Source: an uncultured Bacteroidota bacterium (GTDB taxonomy: Bacteria; Bacteroidota; Bacteroidia; Chitinophagales; Saprospiraceae). Taken from it: DNA of 39,003 nt. The stretch lies in assembly GCA_903933805.1 (NCBI GenBank), contig CAIZLM010000289.1, positions 1 to 39,003 of the forward strand, in the 5' to 3' direction. Shown piece after piece: positions 1 through 9,569 of the stretch. Both the position numbers and the translations under genes were made by a program. The notes beneath the pieces were generated by a model. The model was not told the DNA's origin, did not search any database, and saw only the letters and a program-made list of their open reading frames with translations. Within the stretch, counting starts at the first letter, position 1, and each line of letters begins with the position of its first letter.

Positions 1-1
1 C

Positions 2-1882
2 AGTACTTTGTATGGGCTTGTAGATGGGTATTATGCCTTCAATAAGTCCACCGGGAAAGAAAAACGCTTGGCGACCGGGCCATCGTCTCCGGTGGTGGAT
101 GTGGCTTTTTGCCCATATTCTGTAGAGATGAAAAGCGTTGTTGACCCGGGCATAAATTTGCCGTGTACGGAGATGAATTTCACGTACACCTTGGTGAATA
201 GCAGCGAAGCTACGATGCCAGGTGTCGTGTTCCGGCACACGTTGCCAACAGGCTTTCATTTGAAAAGTGTACTGCAAAATTCATTTGGTGGGACGTTGGA
301 TACCCTGAGTATGCCGGGTAGTTTGCTGATGAATAACCTTACGCTGACGCCCGGTGTTCGACAACTGATGGTGAAAATGTCTGTTGACGATATCCCCAAA
401 GGCCGGTACAACAGCCAAGCGGTGCTGGAAAACCTGCCCCAAACATTTGGTGCCATCTGCCGCTCAGACAATACCCAAGAGCCTGGTTTTGAAGACAGTA
501 CAGCTTTTATCGTCAACAGATTTGAGGAGGATAGCCTGAAATTTACCTGGCTGATTTGCCATGGAGAAAGTTTATTGCTTGAAACGGCCTTGTACGGCAA
601 CAACATTCAATGGAATACAGGCTCCGCTGCCCGGAACCTCTTGGTTACAAAGGGCGGATTTTACAGTTTTGTTGCTGGTAGCACCTGTGAACAAATCGCC
701 GTTCGTCACGAGGTAACCTCTGCATCATGCCCCTTTACCATTGCGGTCTCTCACATCATTGAACCGGACACATCATTTGCTTGCAGTGACGTAGTTTTTC
801 GTTTTGTGCTCAACAACGACTCCGGGGAGCCCCGAAAAATGCTTGCTTTGGTTGATACGCTGCCGCCCGGGTTTTCATTTGTTGATATTCTGCGCAATCC
901 TTTTGGTGGTATGTTGAAACCCAACCTTCCAACGTCTGTTTTTTATTTAGAGGGAATGACACTGGATTTGGGAAAAGATACCCTTGAAATACTGGTGCAT
1001 GCTGGGGATGTGCCACCGGGAAGCTATAAAAACCGGGCGGTCCTTGCTGGACTGCCAGTGCTAATGGGCCCCATCAGGCTGTCTGACAATCCCGGCACAT
1101 TTGCCATGGACAGTACGGCCTTCACCATTGAAAGTACCTGGTCCGGCACCGTTTTTCGGTCAGAAACTATCTGTGAAAACACGGAAATTGTTCTAAATGC
1201 CGGATTATTGGGAAAAAACTACCGCTGGGACAATGGATCAACTGCGCCAATGCTTGTTGTGGATGCGCCAGGGGTGTACCAACTCAGCCTTTTCGACGGT
1301 TGTGAACCTGCACAGGTATATTGGAATGTTGTGCCAGGACCGTCCATCGAGGTTGATGTCCCGCTCGAGCCCTTGCAAGTACACCAAGGCATGGGGGTAT
1401 CATTGTTTCCACTGATTAAAAACCTGGGAGACAGCCTTATCATTCAGTGGACTGACCCATTGGACAACTCCTTGTCATGTGATCATTGCCTAAGTCCATG
1501 GGCAGTTCCTTTAGAAAGTACGGTGTATGGTATAAAAGTTCAAAATGAGGTTTGTTTTGATACCGCCAACATCACGGTGGAGGTAGATCAACATCGCAGG
1601 GTGTACGCACCCAACGTTTTTTCGCCCAATGGAGATGGTCAAAACGACGAATTTTCACTACAAAGCCCTGATTACGCCAGAATTATACGTTTTAATATAT
1701 TTGATCGGTGGGGGAATATAGTATTTCAAACCACCAACACCGTACTTCAAGAGCATCCGAATTGGGATGGATTGTACCAAAGCAGCCCCTTATCTGCCGG
1801 TGTGTATGTTTGGTTGGCAACAATAGAATTTGTGGATGGACAACAGCAAGTATTTTCAGGAGATGTGACGTTGATTCGCTGA
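2..1882 (+). CDS. T9SS type B surface protein, C-terminal part (5' cut by window edge)
   Basis: The reading frame is open to the first base, so only the C-terminal part (about 626 residues) is present and the true start lies upstream. Two similar modules of about 200 residues follow each other. Each has a DUF11-like beta-sandwich stretch (compare PGVVFRHTLPTGFHLKSV with MLALVDTLPPGFSFVDI, each followed by N.FGG.L) and then a short Ig-like stretch with W.TGS/W.NGS. The last ~90 residues, from VYAPNVFSPNGDGQNDEF through DRWGNIVFQ to SAGVYVWLATIEF, are the gliding-motility-associated C-terminal domain (CHU_C type), the known T9SS type B sorting signal. The protein is therefore predicted to be exported across the outer membrane and held at or released from the surface, probably as an adhesin. 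The substrate is unknown. The domain call is very secure; the adhesin role is inference. Confidence 0.88.
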   Translation, partial: STLYGLVDGYYAFNKSTGKEKRLATGPSSPVVDVAFCPYSVEMKSVVDPGINLPCTEMNFTYTLVNSSEATMPGVVFRHTLPTGFHLKSVLQNSFGGTLDTLSMPGSLLMNNLTLTPGVRQLMVKMSVDDIPKGRYNSQAVLENLPQTFGAICRSDNTQEPGFEDSTAFIVNRFEEDSLKFTWLICHGESLLLETALYGNNIQWNTGSAARNLLVTKGGFYSFVAGSTCEQIAVRHEVTSASCPFTIAVSHIIEPDTSFACSDVVFRFVLNNDSGEPRKMLALVDTLPPGFSFVDILRNPFGGMLKPNLPTSVFYLEGMTLDLGKDTLEILVHAGDVPPGSYKNRAVLAGLPVLMGPIRLSDNPGTFAMDSTAFTIESTWSGTVFRSETICENTEIVLNAGLLGKNYRWDNGSTAPMLVVDAPGVYQLSLFDGCEPAQVYWNVVPGPSIEVDVPLEPLQVHQGMGVSLFPLIKNLGDSLIIQWTDPLDNSLSCDHCLSPWAVPLESTVYGIKVQNEVCFDTANITVEVDQHRRVYAPNVFSPNGDGQNDEFSLQSPDYARIIRFNIFDRWGNIVFQTTNTVLQEHPNWDGLYQSSPLSAGVYVWLATIEFVDGQQQVFSGDVTLIR

Positions 1883-1970
1883 ACCGAAACGCCAGCGAAT
1901 GTTGCCCGGCATATTTATGGGATGATTTTTGGCGGACAACAGCGTGAAATGGGGGTGTTGTGGCCGTTGA

Positions 1971-1985
1971 CCACCGACCAGTTAC
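1971..1985. repeat. Possible terminus remnant of the palindromic repeat family
   Basis: CCACCGACCAGTTAC matches the right end of the full-length palindromic repeats (CCACCTAACCAGTTAC) with one substitution and one missing base. No matching left terminus is recognisable nearby. It lies between the T9SS type B gene and the susD terminator. It could be a degenerate end or chance. Confidence 0.3.
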
Positions 1986-2016
1986 GATGGCCAGCGACTT
2001 GAAAAAATGCAAAAGA

Positions 2017-2045
2017 GGCCGTCTCACAATACTTGTGAGACGGCC
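2017..2045 (-). terminator. Intrinsic terminator of the susC-susD operon
   Basis: A perfect 13-bp stem (GGCCGTCTCACAA / TTGTGAGACGGCC) closes a 3-nt loop. Read on the minus strand it is followed by TCTTTTGCATTTTTTC, a broken U-tract. It lies 34 bp beyond the susD stop codon, so it ends the minus-strand operon; the plus-strand side has no U-tract. Confidence 0.85.
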
Positions 2046-2079
2046 CCGTCAATACTTAATCAGTGACAAAAAACAAAGA

Positions 2080-3606
2080 CTAGCGGTAGCCTGGGTTCTG
2101 TTCCAGATTCGGGTTAACAGCCAAAGCTGATGCCGGAATGGGGAAAAGAAGACGTTCTGTGCCGGAAGTAGCAGGTTTTTCCTGGAAAGGAGCAAGGAAC
2201 TTGCCAAAACGGATCAGGTCCGTGCGGCGGTTGCCTTCCCAGTAGAACTCGCGGCCCCTTTCTGCCAACAAGTTGTCGGCATTCAAAGAACCCAGCGCAG
2301 AAGCGCCGCGCTTGCTGCGAACCTGGTTGACGATCGTCAATGCTGAACCAGCATCGCCGTTGCGCAACTGTGCTTCTGCTTTCATCAGGAGTACATCAGC
2401 GTAGCGGATATACACATAGTCGTTGTTGGCATTGTCACCGCCGATGTAGTCGATGGGGTACTTGATAACGCGGATACCGGTTACCTCCAGGTTGTTGCCC
2501 GTTTCTACAGCCGCAACTTCGCGGGTAAAGGCGAGTTTGTTCCCTTTGCGGTCATCGAGTTCAGCGCCATTTTGGTCCACTTGTTGTCCGATCAAGAAGC
2601 CTGCGTTGATGCCGGAAACATCCGTCATACCAGCATAAGAAGACTTTTTGCGAACGTCAGAAGCTTCAAAAGAGTCATAGAAATCGCTGAGGGTAGCAAA
2701 ACCGTTCCAGCCGGAAGGGTTTTGGTTGTAGTGCAGGGTACACATCCAACGTGAACGCACGTTACCGCTGCTTGAACCACCTACGTTTTCAGCTGTCCAG
2801 ATATTTTCTGAAGAGACCTGGTCGTTGTTGGGTGCAAAGTTATCAAAGTAGTTGTCGTCCAAGCTGTACTGGTTGGTACCGGTGATTTGGTCAGCCAAGG
2901 CAATTACTTGGTCCATGTCAGCTTTCGGGAACGAAGGGTTTGCACGATCGGCAAACGTACCTTTGTTCAAGTAAGCGCGCATCAACAGACCTTTTGCGGC
3001 ATTTTTGTTGGCGCGGTTTGCAGGTCCATCGGGCAGATCGCCGATGATGGCATTCAGTTCGCTGATCACGAAATCCAGCGCTTCAGCGCCTTTCAACACG
3101 TTTGGTGCATTGAGCAGGTTTTCACCTGGTTGGCGGTAAGGAACCTGGTTCCAGCCATCAGCCACCGAATACATGATAAACGCACGTAGGTATCGAGCTT
3201 CAGCTTTTTGTTGTGCGGAAGCGTTGAAATTCAACAGGTTGGTCGTAGAAAACACTACTTGCAGGAGCTCATTGAAAGTTGCTGACAAGAAAGCGTGATC
3301 GGCCGTCCAGGTATGGTTGTGCATAACACGCCAGATACCATTGTCGTCCCAGTCACCACCACGGGTCGGTCCGAGTGTTTCATCGGTGGTGTGCTGCTCA
3401 GCTGCCCAGAAGCGGGACTGATCTTGGAATGGGCCGCGAAGACCATCGTAGCAGCCTTTTAGCAGGGCATTTACGTCGGTGTTGGCGTTGAGGTATTCCT
3501 CTGCCGTTGATTTAGTGAGATCCTCATTGAGTGATTCTTCCAAATCAGTGCAGGAAAAGAAACCTGCAGATAGAAGAAGCATGAGGGAAACTGCTTTAAA
3601 CTTCAT
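2080..3606 (-). CDS. SusD/RagB-family outer-membrane lipoprotein
   Basis: 508 residues, the usual SusD length. The N-terminus is a lipoprotein signal (LLLSAGFFSC, lipidated Cys19). The C-terminal third has the family hallmarks: YVYIRYADVLLMKAEAQLRNG, then VNQVRSKRGA, and EFYWEGNRRTDLIRFGKF before the closing PIPASALAVNPNLEQNPGY. SusD proteins cap the SusC channel and bind the ligand, usually a glycan or peptide. It follows susC by 18 bp and is clearly co-transcribed, with a strong terminator after it. No glycoside hydrolase, sulfatase or peptidase is adjacent, so the substrate cannot be named. The start ATG is the first Met and gives a good signal peptide. Confidence 0.95.
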   Translation of the reverse strand: MKFKAVSLMLLLSAGFFSCTDLEESLNEDLTKSTAEEYLNANTDVNALLKGCYDGLRGPFQDQSRFWAAEQHTTDETLGPTRGGDWDDNGIWRVMHNHTWTADHAFLSATFNELLQVVFSTTNLLNFNASAQQKAEARYLRAFIMYSVADGWNQVPYRQPGENLLNAPNVLKGAEALDFVISELNAIIGDLPDGPANRANKNAAKGLLMRAYLNKGTFADRANPSFPKADMDQVIALADQITGTNQYSLDDNYFDNFAPNNDQVSSENIWTAENVGGSSSGNVRSRWMCTLHYNQNPSGWNGFATLSDFYDSFEASDVRKKSSYAGMTDVSGINAGFLIGQQVDQNGAELDDRKGNKLAFTREVAAVETGNNLEVTGIRVIKYPIDYIGGDNANNDYVYIRYADVLLMKAEAQLRNGDAGSALTIVNQVRSKRGASALGSLNADNLLAERGREFYWEGNRRTDLIRFGKFLAPFQEKPATSGTERLLFPIPASALAVNPNLEQNPGYR

Positions 3607-3624
3607 GTTGTAGTAGTTTTTTTG

Positions 3625-6597
3625 TTAGAAAGAGAAGTTTGCGCCAAGGATCAAGGTGCGGGCTGATGGGTAAGGGATGTATTCGATACCGGCAGAAGGA
3701 AGACCGTCTTTCACGTTGACCGTGTTTACTTCAGGGTCGAAACCTGAGTAGTTGGTGAACACCAGCAAGTTAGAACCTTGGAAGTAGATAGTGGCATTTT
3801 TAACAGATTTGCCGATGTTGCCAAAGTTGTAGGCAAGTCTGGCGTTGGCCAATTTCAAGTAATCACCACTTTCAAGGTAGCGTGAAGAACCTTTGATGGC
3901 GTTGGCCGTAGATTCCAAAACAGAACCACCGACTAGGTTGGCATCAATGTTACGGGTACCGAGGTTGGTGATGGGCAACACAGACATTTTAGTGTTGTTG
4001 AAAATCTTGTAGCCATAAGCGCCATTGAAGTTCAGGTCCAACGTCAGTTTGTCGTAGTTGAGGGTCGTTGAAACGCCCACCAACATATCTGGGTTTGGAT
4101 CGCCTACGAAAGCAAGCTCTTCGTCGTTGGTGTAAATGCTTTGTCCGTTCTCATTGATACCTTCAAATTGACGGAGGTAGAAAGAGTTCAGCGGTTGGCC
4201 ATTGGCGAGGAGTTGGCTGGTAGCACCTGTGCTGCCTTGACCGAACAATTCACCGTAGAAAATAGCTGGGCCATTGTAGTCGTTCAACTGGTTTTTCTGA
4301 AGTGTAAGGATTGCACCTACATTCCAGTTGAATTTACCTTTGTCGGCCACCAGAGCATTCAAGGCAATCTCAACACCGGAGTTGGTTACGTTTCCTGGAA
4401 GATTGATCCAGTAGAAACCAGCTGGTGCAGGTTGAATGGTTGGGAATTGGAACAACAGGTCTTCTGTTTTCTTGGTGAAATAGTCAACCGTACCGTAGAT
4501 TTTGTTGTTCATGAAACCGAAATCAACACCTACGTTGAGGGTTGTGCTCGTTTCCCATTTCAAATCTGGGTTGGCCACGTTTTCAAGGGCAATGGTGCCT
4601 TGGCCGAAACCATAGCGGTCTTGTGATGCACCTGCAGGGAACTCAGAGTTGCCTGTTTGGCCCCAGCTTGCGCGGAGTTTCAGGTTGTCAAAAGGACCAT
4701 CTTCCAGGAAGCTTTCTTTGTTGATATTCCAAGCTGCACCGATGGCAGGGAAGTAGCCATACTTGTTGTTTATACCAAATTTGCTAGATCCGTCTGCACG
4801 AACTGTCGCATTCAAGAGGTACTTGTCTTTGATGTTCAACAGACCACGTACAAAATAAGACTGCAGGTAGGAGTTGGGATCAGCAAAAGAGTAGGTGTTG
4901 CGGGTACCTTGTGTGGTATTTTGCAGGATGTTGGTGTAGTCAAAATTGTCAATCAGGAAGTTTCTGCCTGAAACGCCGAAACCATTCGTTGAGCGGTTTT
5001 GGTACTCATAACCTGCCGTAGCATTCAAGCTGACATCAGAGCCAAAAGTGGTCAGATAGTTCAACGTGTGGGTCAGAATTTGGTTGGTTTGTTTCAACTG
5101 AGTGATACCGCCCAAGCCACCGGCTTCTTGGTCATTTTTTTGGATTCCCTGAATGTTAATCCAGTTGGCCAATTGGGTTCTGCGATCACCCACACCATGG
5201 TACACACTGTACTCAAATTTGTACGTGAGGTTGTCGGTGAGTTTGTAAGAAGGCGCGATGCTGGCCAATACGTCCACCGTGTTTACTTTGTCGCCATATG
5301 CGTCAATCAGTGCCACTGGATTGATTGACGTACTGCCGAACTGCGGTGTGATGACGGGAGTACCGTCTTCGTTGTACATCGGGTGTGTAGGGTTCCACTG
5401 CAGCGCAGCAGCAATGAGACTGCCTTGGAAGCCAGAGTTGGTGGCTACTGAAGGGGCATTTTCTTTGTTTTGAGCCGTAATAACACCAAAATCCAAGCCC
5501 AGCTTTTTGCTTTCGAGGAATTTGTAGCTGCCACGAATGTTGGCACTGACCCGGCGGTAATCGTTGCCTTTCAGGATACCATCTTGTTTCTGGTAGCCGA
5601 GGCCGATACGGTAGTTGCCGGCATCGCTGCCACCACTGATCGTAACACTGTGGTTTTGAACCAAGCCGGTTCTCAGAATTTCATCCATTGCATCAACACT
5701 GGCACCGTAGTTGCCGGTGGTAAGGCCGTAGCTGGTCAGCGCAGCGCGGTACTCGTCACCAGAAAGAACGTCGTACTTTTTCAGGATAGAACTTCCACCA
5801 ACATACGTGTTGAAATCGATGGAAGGCGCACCTGTTTTTGCGCGTTTCGTGGTGATGAGGATAACGCCATTGGCGCCACGTGAGCCGTAGATGGCCGTAG
5901 CAGAGGCGTCTTTCAAAACCTCAATCGACTCCACGTCACCCGGATTCAGGTAGTTCAGCGGGTTGGAACTCGCTGTAGAACCCAAGCCTCCTGCGTTAGC
6001 GCCAGGCTTCGTAGAAGAACCGGGCTGCTGGATTCCGTCCACCACATAGAGTGGCTGGTTTCCAGAACGGATGGAAGAGTTACCCCGGATTCTCACCGTG
6101 GTAGCGCCGCCAGGCTGTCCGCTGTTGTTCAACACCTGAACACCGGCAACTTTACCCTGGATCAACTGATCAGGAGCTGTTACCAAGCCTTTGTTGAAAT
6201 TCTTCTCGCTTACAGAGCCAACAGAGCCCGTTAAGTCCGATTTTTTGGCCACGCCATAGCCGATAACGACTACTTCGTCCAGAACGGAGCCTGGCTTTAG
6301 CGCGACATCAACCACGTTGGAAGCGCCAAGCGTGATTACTTGCTCGGTGTAACCCGTGTAAGCAACCCGGATTTGGGTAGAACCAGTTGGAACGTCGATG
6401 GTAAACTTGCCGTCAACGTCTGTAGATGCACCGCGCGTAGTGCCTACAACCGATACAGAAGCGCCGATAAGACCTTCACCGGTATCTGCGTCGGTGACCT
6501 TGCCCTTAACAGCGCGTTGTGCCAAAGCGAAGTTGCTGGCCAGCATCAAAAATGCCAGAAGCAAACCGCATTTGGAAAAGGTGTGCAAAAACTTCAT
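3625..6597 (-). CDS. SusC/RagA-family TonB-dependent outer-membrane transporter
   Basis: 990 residues. A signal peptide ends about ALA26-Q. A CarboxypepD_reg-like beta-sandwich follows (residues ~28-110, GKVTDADTGEGLIGASVSVV to VAYTGY), then the SusC plug with VLDEVVVIGYG, LIQGKVAGVQV, VRIRGNSS, PLYVVDG and the SusC signature SIEVLKDASATAIYGSRGANGV. The rest is a beta-barrel ending in aromatic F (NFSF). Energised by TonB-ExbBD, it imports a bulky ligand handed over by the SusD lipoprotein encoded 18 bp downstream. There are no enzymes in this small operon, so it is an orphan SusCD pair of unknown substrate. The start ATG is followed by a good signal peptide, and no in-frame upstream alternative looks better. 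Confidence 0.96.
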   Translation of the reverse strand: MKFLHTFSKCGLLLAFLMLASNFALAQRAVKGKVTDADTGEGLIGASVSVVGTTRGASTDVDGKFTIDVPTGSTQIRVAYTGYTEQVITLGASNVVDVALKPGSVLDEVVVIGYGVAKKSDLTGSVGSVSEKNFNKGLVTAPDQLIQGKVAGVQVLNNSGQPGGATTVRIRGNSSIRSGNQPLYVVDGIQQPGSSTKPGANAGGLGSTASSNPLNYLNPGDVESIEVLKDASATAIYGSRGANGVILITTKRAKTGAPSIDFNTYVGGSSILKKYDVLSGDEYRAALTSYGLTTGNYGASVDAMDEILRTGLVQNHSVTISGGSDAGNYRIGLGYQKQDGILKGNDYRRVSANIRGSYKFLESKKLGLDFGVITAQNKENAPSVATNSGFQGSLIAAALQWNPTHPMYNEDGTPVITPQFGSTSINPVALIDAYGDKVNTVDVLASIAPSYKLTDNLTYKFEYSVYHGVGDRRTQLANWINIQGIQKNDQEAGGLGGITQLKQTNQILTHTLNYLTTFGSDVSLNATAGYEYQNRSTNGFGVSGRNFLIDNFDYTNILQNTTQGTRNTYSFADPNSYLQSYFVRGLLNIKDKYLLNATVRADGSSKFGINNKYGYFPAIGAAWNINKESFLEDGPFDNLKLRASWGQTGNSEFPAGASQDRYGFGQGTIALENVANPDLKWETSTTLNVGVDFGFMNNKIYGTVDYFTKKTEDLLFQFPTIQPAPAGFYWINLPGNVTNSGVEIALNALVADKGKFNWNVGAILTLQKNQLNDYNGPAIFYGELFGQGSTGATSQLLANGQPLNSFYLRQFEGINENGQSIYTNDEELAFVGDPNPDMLVGVSTTLNYDKLTLDLNFNGAYGYKIFNNTKMSVLPITNLGTRNIDANLVGGSVLESTANAIKGSSRYLESGDYLKLANARLAYNFGNIGKSVKNATIYFQGSNLLVFTNYSGFDPEVNTVNVKDGLPSAGIEYIPYPSARTLILGANFSF

Positions 6598-6966
6598 ACG
6601 ATAATGAGTTTAGTTTAGTGAAAAAAATATAGAATCCACACAGTGTGAAAGCCGCATCAATGGGTAAGCATTTGTCAGTCCTTAAATGTTATTTTTTTCC
6701 AAATGTTCAGAACATTAAGAAATTTTTTGGCTGCAATTGATCTCTTCAGAAAATCTGGGTGTGTGGTGGACACTAAGGCGGGGCTAAGGTACTATTTCGT
6801 TGGAAATACCAGCAAACACTTTTTTGTAATTTTTTACAATGCCCATTAACCCAAATAAGATTGCTTTTTTTAAATTAACACATTCATTTACAATTAGTTA
6901 ATATCAAAATTTCAACGGTTTGCAATTTTGTCTTACCCAAAACTTACTTTTGCACTTTTAAAAATT
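6598..6966. other. Divergent intergenic region between susC and aguA
   Basis: About 370 bp, A/T-rich, separating divergent genes. On the plus-strand side there is a plausible promoter (6919-6952). For the minus-strand susC I find no clean TAnnTTTG element. A small imperfect inverted repeat (CACACAGTGTG, near 6637-6647) lies 40-50 bp upstream of susC. No ORF, riboswitch or terminator is recognisable. Confidence 0.5.
6919..6952 (+). promoter_or_regulatory. Bacteroidota-type promoter for aguAB
   Basis: TTTG at 6919-6922 and TACTTTTG at 6945-6952 match the -33 and -7 (TAnnTTTG) elements of Bacteroidota housekeeping promoters, with 22 bp between them. Transcription would start near 6958, leaving a leader of only about 9 nt before the ATG at 6967, which also argues for that start over the upstream TTG at 6928. 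Confidence 0.55.
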
Positions 6967-8007
6967 ATGGAAAACATACACGCCACACCTGTCAGGAGAC
7001 TGCCGGCAGAATGGGAAAAACAATCTTTGGTCCAATTAACCTTTCCCCACGAAGGCACTGATTGGGCCGATTCGCTCGAAATCGTGTTGCCTTGTTTTGT
7101 TCAGATTGCTGAAACCATCAGCCAATTTCAAAAGGTGCTCATCGTATGTAGAAATGCCGCTGAAACCAGGGCTTTAATCACGAACGGCAACGCGGTCAAT
7201 ATTTTATACGAAGAGATTCCCTCCAATGATACATGGGCCCGCGATCATGGGGGTATTGCTGTATGGGAAGATGAAAAACCGGTATTATTTGACTTTGTGT
7301 TCAATGGCTGGGGCTTAAAATTTCCGTCCGACAAAGACAATCTCATCACAAGTAGGCTTTACGACAAAGGACACCTGAAAGCTGAATACCGTCATGGGGG
7401 GATGGTTTTAGAAGGTGGCGGTATCGAAAGTGATGGCCAAGGGACCTTGCTTACCACATCGGAATGCCTGTGTTCGCCCAACCGCAATCCGCACTGGTCT
7501 TCCATCGAAATTGAAACATTGCTGAAGGATATATTTGGCCTTCAACGGGTACTTTGGCTGCACCATGGTTATTTGGCCGGCGATGATACAGATTCTCATA
7601 TTGACACCCTTGCGAGGTTTTGTGCTGTTGATACCATTGCGTATGTTCAATGCCCCGATGCTGAAGATGAGCATTTTGAAGCACTCCAACAAATGGAGCA
7701 AGAGCTCCAACAGTTTACCACATCCAATGGCAAACCTTATCGACTGGTGCCGCTCCCGTGGCCAGAAGCCTGTTATGACGCGGAAGGAAACCGATTGCCG
7801 GCTACCTATGCCAATTTTCTGATCATCAACGGCGCAGTTCTCCTGCCGACGTATGGCGTACCACAAGATGAAGCAGCCATTGCAGTGTGCCAAGGATTGT
7901 TTCCAGACCGAGAGATCATTGGAATAAATTGCCGATCACTCATCGAACAACACGGATCACTGCACTGTGTCACCATGCAGTACCCAATAGGCTTTTTGTA
8001 CAGCTAG
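6967..8007 (+). CDS. aguA: Agmatine deiminase
   Basis: 346 residues, normal for the peptidyl-arginine/agmatine deiminase family. It converts agmatine to N-carbamoylputrescine and ammonia. Visible family motifs are NDTWARDHGGI (Asp92), MVLEGGGIESDGQGTLLTT (Glu149), SHIDTLARF (His211, Asp213) and the C-terminal nucleophile in GSLHCVTMQYP (Cys334). I chose ATG 6967 because an upstream in-frame TTG at 6928 would overlap the predicted promoter -7 box. The next gene, 29 bp downstream, encodes the enzyme for the following step, so the two form a putrescine-forming operon. The protein has no signal peptide and is expected to be cytoplasmic. Confidence 0.94.
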   Translation: MENIHATPVRRLPAEWEKQSLVQLTFPHEGTDWADSLEIVLPCFVQIAETISQFQKVLIVCRNAAETRALITNGNAVNILYEEIPSNDTWARDHGGIAVWEDEKPVLFDFVFNGWGLKFPSDKDNLITSRLYDKGHLKAEYRHGGMVLEGGGIESDGQGTLLTTSECLCSPNRNPHWSSIEIETLLKDIFGLQRVLWLHHGYLAGDDTDSHIDTLARFCAVDTIAYVQCPDAEDEHFEALQQMEQELQQFTTSNGKPYRLVPLPWPEACYDAEGNRLPATYANFLIINGAVLLPTYGVPQDEAAIAVCQGLFPDREIIGINCRSLIEQHGSLHCVTMQYPIGFLYS

Positions 8008-8036
8008 TTTTTGAACATGAATTTATCTCCAACGTT

Positions 8037-8930
8037 ATGTCAACATTAAAAATTGGTTTTGTTCAGCAACAATGTTCCACTGAAAAATTGGACAATGTCC
8101 AAAAATCCTTGGATGGCATTGCTGCTTGTGCCGCAAATGGCGCACAACTGGTAATATTACAGGAATTGCACACCGGAATATACTTCTGCCAGGCAGAGGA
8201 AGCCGCGATGTTCGATTTGGCTGAGCCCATCCCCGGTGCGGATACGCAAATTTTTGCCGAGGCGGCCAAAAAATACGGCGTGGTATTGGTCACATCCTTG
8301 TTTGAAAAACGTGCTCCAGGGTTGTACCACAACACAGCGGTTGTTTTTGAAAAAGATGGTTCTATGGCGGGTAAATACCGAAAAATGCACATTCCAGATG
8401 ATCCAGCGTATTACGAAAAATTCTATTTCACGCCGGGTGATTTGGGATTTGTGCCGATTCATACTTCTGTGGGTAAGTTGGGTGTTATGGTTTGTTGGGA
8501 TCAGTGGTACCCGGAGGCGGCCCGTTTAATGGCGCTTGCCGGCGCTGAACTGTTGATTTATCCGACCGCCATTGGTTGGGCAAGCGCTGATGCTGACGCA
8601 GAAAAACTACGCCAGCACGATGCCTGGTTTACCGTTCAACGCGGTCATGCGGTGGCCAATGCACTTCCGGTAATCACCGTCAATCGGGTAGGCGTGGAGC
8701 CGGATTGGACAGGCGTTACCGGCGGCATTGAATTTTGGGGCCAAAGCTTTGTCGCAGGCCAGCAAGGGGAAATATTGCACCGCTCCAGCGCACATTTGGA
8801 AGAAAATGTGGTCGTTGAAATTGACATGCAGCGAACGGAGGCCGTTCGGAGGAATTGGCCTTTTTTCCGGGATAGGAGAATTGATCATTACCAGGGATTG
8901 ACCAAAAGGTACCTGGATGCAGAGCATTGA
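8037..8930 (+). CDS. aguB: N-carbamoylputrescine amidase (nitrilase superfamily)
   Basis: 297 residues. It hydrolyses N-carbamoylputrescine to putrescine, CO2 and ammonia, completing the arginine-decarboxylase route after AguA. The nitrilase catalytic triad is visible: Glu43 (LQELHTGIYF), Lys116 (GKYRKMHIPDDP) and Cys153 (MVCWDQWYPEAARLMAL). IYPTAIGW and the C-terminal FFRDRRIDHY are typical of this subfamily. ATG 8037 follows the aguA stop by 29 bp; earlier in-frame codons overlap aguA and encode nothing family-like. The stop codon abuts the stop of the converging gene with no gap. Specificity is supported by the neighbour as well as the motifs. Confidence 0.94.
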   Translation: MSTLKIGFVQQQCSTEKLDNVQKSLDGIAACAANGAQLVILQELHTGIYFCQAEEAAMFDLAEPIPGADTQIFAEAAKKYGVVLVTSLFEKRAPGLYHNTAVVFEKDGSMAGKYRKMHIPDDPAYYEKFYFTPGDLGFVPIHTSVGKLGVMVCWDQWYPEAARLMALAGAELLIYPTAIGWASADADAEKLRQHDAWFTVQRGHAVANALPVITVNRVGVEPDWTGVTGGIEFWGQSFVAGQQGEILHRSSAHLEENVVVEIDMQRTEAVRRNWPFFRDRRIDHYQGLTKRYLDAEH

Positions 8931-9515
8931 CTATCCCACCAGCCGTTTCACCCTTCCATGCACCATGGCATCCAATACTTGGTAAACAACAAGTGGCTTT
9001 TGGGTACGCCAAAAAACATCGTTGTAATCCTCGCCAAAATGCATGTAGTGCTCTAGCCGAGCCCCTTGCATTTCTTCCATGACGTGCTGCCGGGTGTTGA
9101 TACAGGCGATCCAACCATCGTCTTCGTGTACCTCTTCCGCCCATTCCGCGTAATAATCATCGTCGGAACTGTGGAAGTTGAGGACATTGTCGCAAAAAAG
9201 CGCAAATTTAAAGATCTCCGCTTTGTACATGGGGTCAATGACCGTACGTTTTAGGTGCATGATGTCGTTGTGCAGGGCATCATTCCACTCGCCAATCAAT
9301 TCTATCAGGGCAAAATGATCGTCATAATCAACAAACAGCACTTTACAGTATAGGGTAGAAGAACCAAAACTATCCCATTGGGGGTGTAGGTAATAATTGT
9401 ACAACTGATGGTTAAAATGAAATTCACTGTACTCGCGCCCGTAAAATGGCGATCGTTCATCTTCTTCCGCAACATAATGGTCGCGCCAAAGATAGTGTGG
9501 TTCAAGCTGATGCAT
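8931..9515 (-). CDS. Uncharacterised acidic/aromatic protein
   Basis: 194 residues, unrecognised. No signal peptide, no membrane segment, and no Walker or metal motif. It is rich in Asp/Glu, Tyr, His and Trp, for example the clusters HSSDDDYYAEWAEEVHEDD and PFYGREYSEFHFNHQLYNYY. It looks like a compact cytoplasmic alpha/beta protein. Its stop codon is directly adjacent to the aguB stop (convergent, 0 bp), and it diverges from the NadR-like kinase 54 bp away, with a plausible own promoter between. Real coding is supported by length, clean start, composition, and the fact that it fills the gap between two known genes without overlap. Function unknown. Confidence 0.75.
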   Translation of the reverse strand: MHQLEPHYLWRDHYVAEEDERSPFYGREYSEFHFNHQLYNYYLHPQWDSFGSSTLYCKVLFVDYDDHFALIELIGEWNDALHNDIMHLKRTVIDPMYKAEIFKFALFCDNVLNFHSSDDDYYAEWAEEVHEDDGWIACINTRQHVMEEMQGARLEHYMHFGEDYNDVFWRTQKPLVVYQVLDAMVHGRVKRLVG

Positions 9516-9540
9516 GGATAGTCCCTTTCAAATGAGGGTG

Positions 9541-9548
9541 CAAAATTA
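9541..9548 (-). promoter_or_regulatory. Putative -7 element for the uncharacterised gene
   Basis: CAAAATTA on the plus strand reads TAATTTTG on the minus strand, an exact TAnnTTTG match, 25 bp before the start codon at 9515. A CAAA at 9573-9576 could be the -33 box, but the spacing (24 bp) is a little long. Confidence 0.4.
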
Positions 9549-9569
9549 CCCATTCTCTGACCAATACCC

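Noticed and set aside
4141-4626. 161-codon plus-strand frame inside susC
   Set aside because: Antisense to a clear SusC barrel, no recognisable domain, no promoter.
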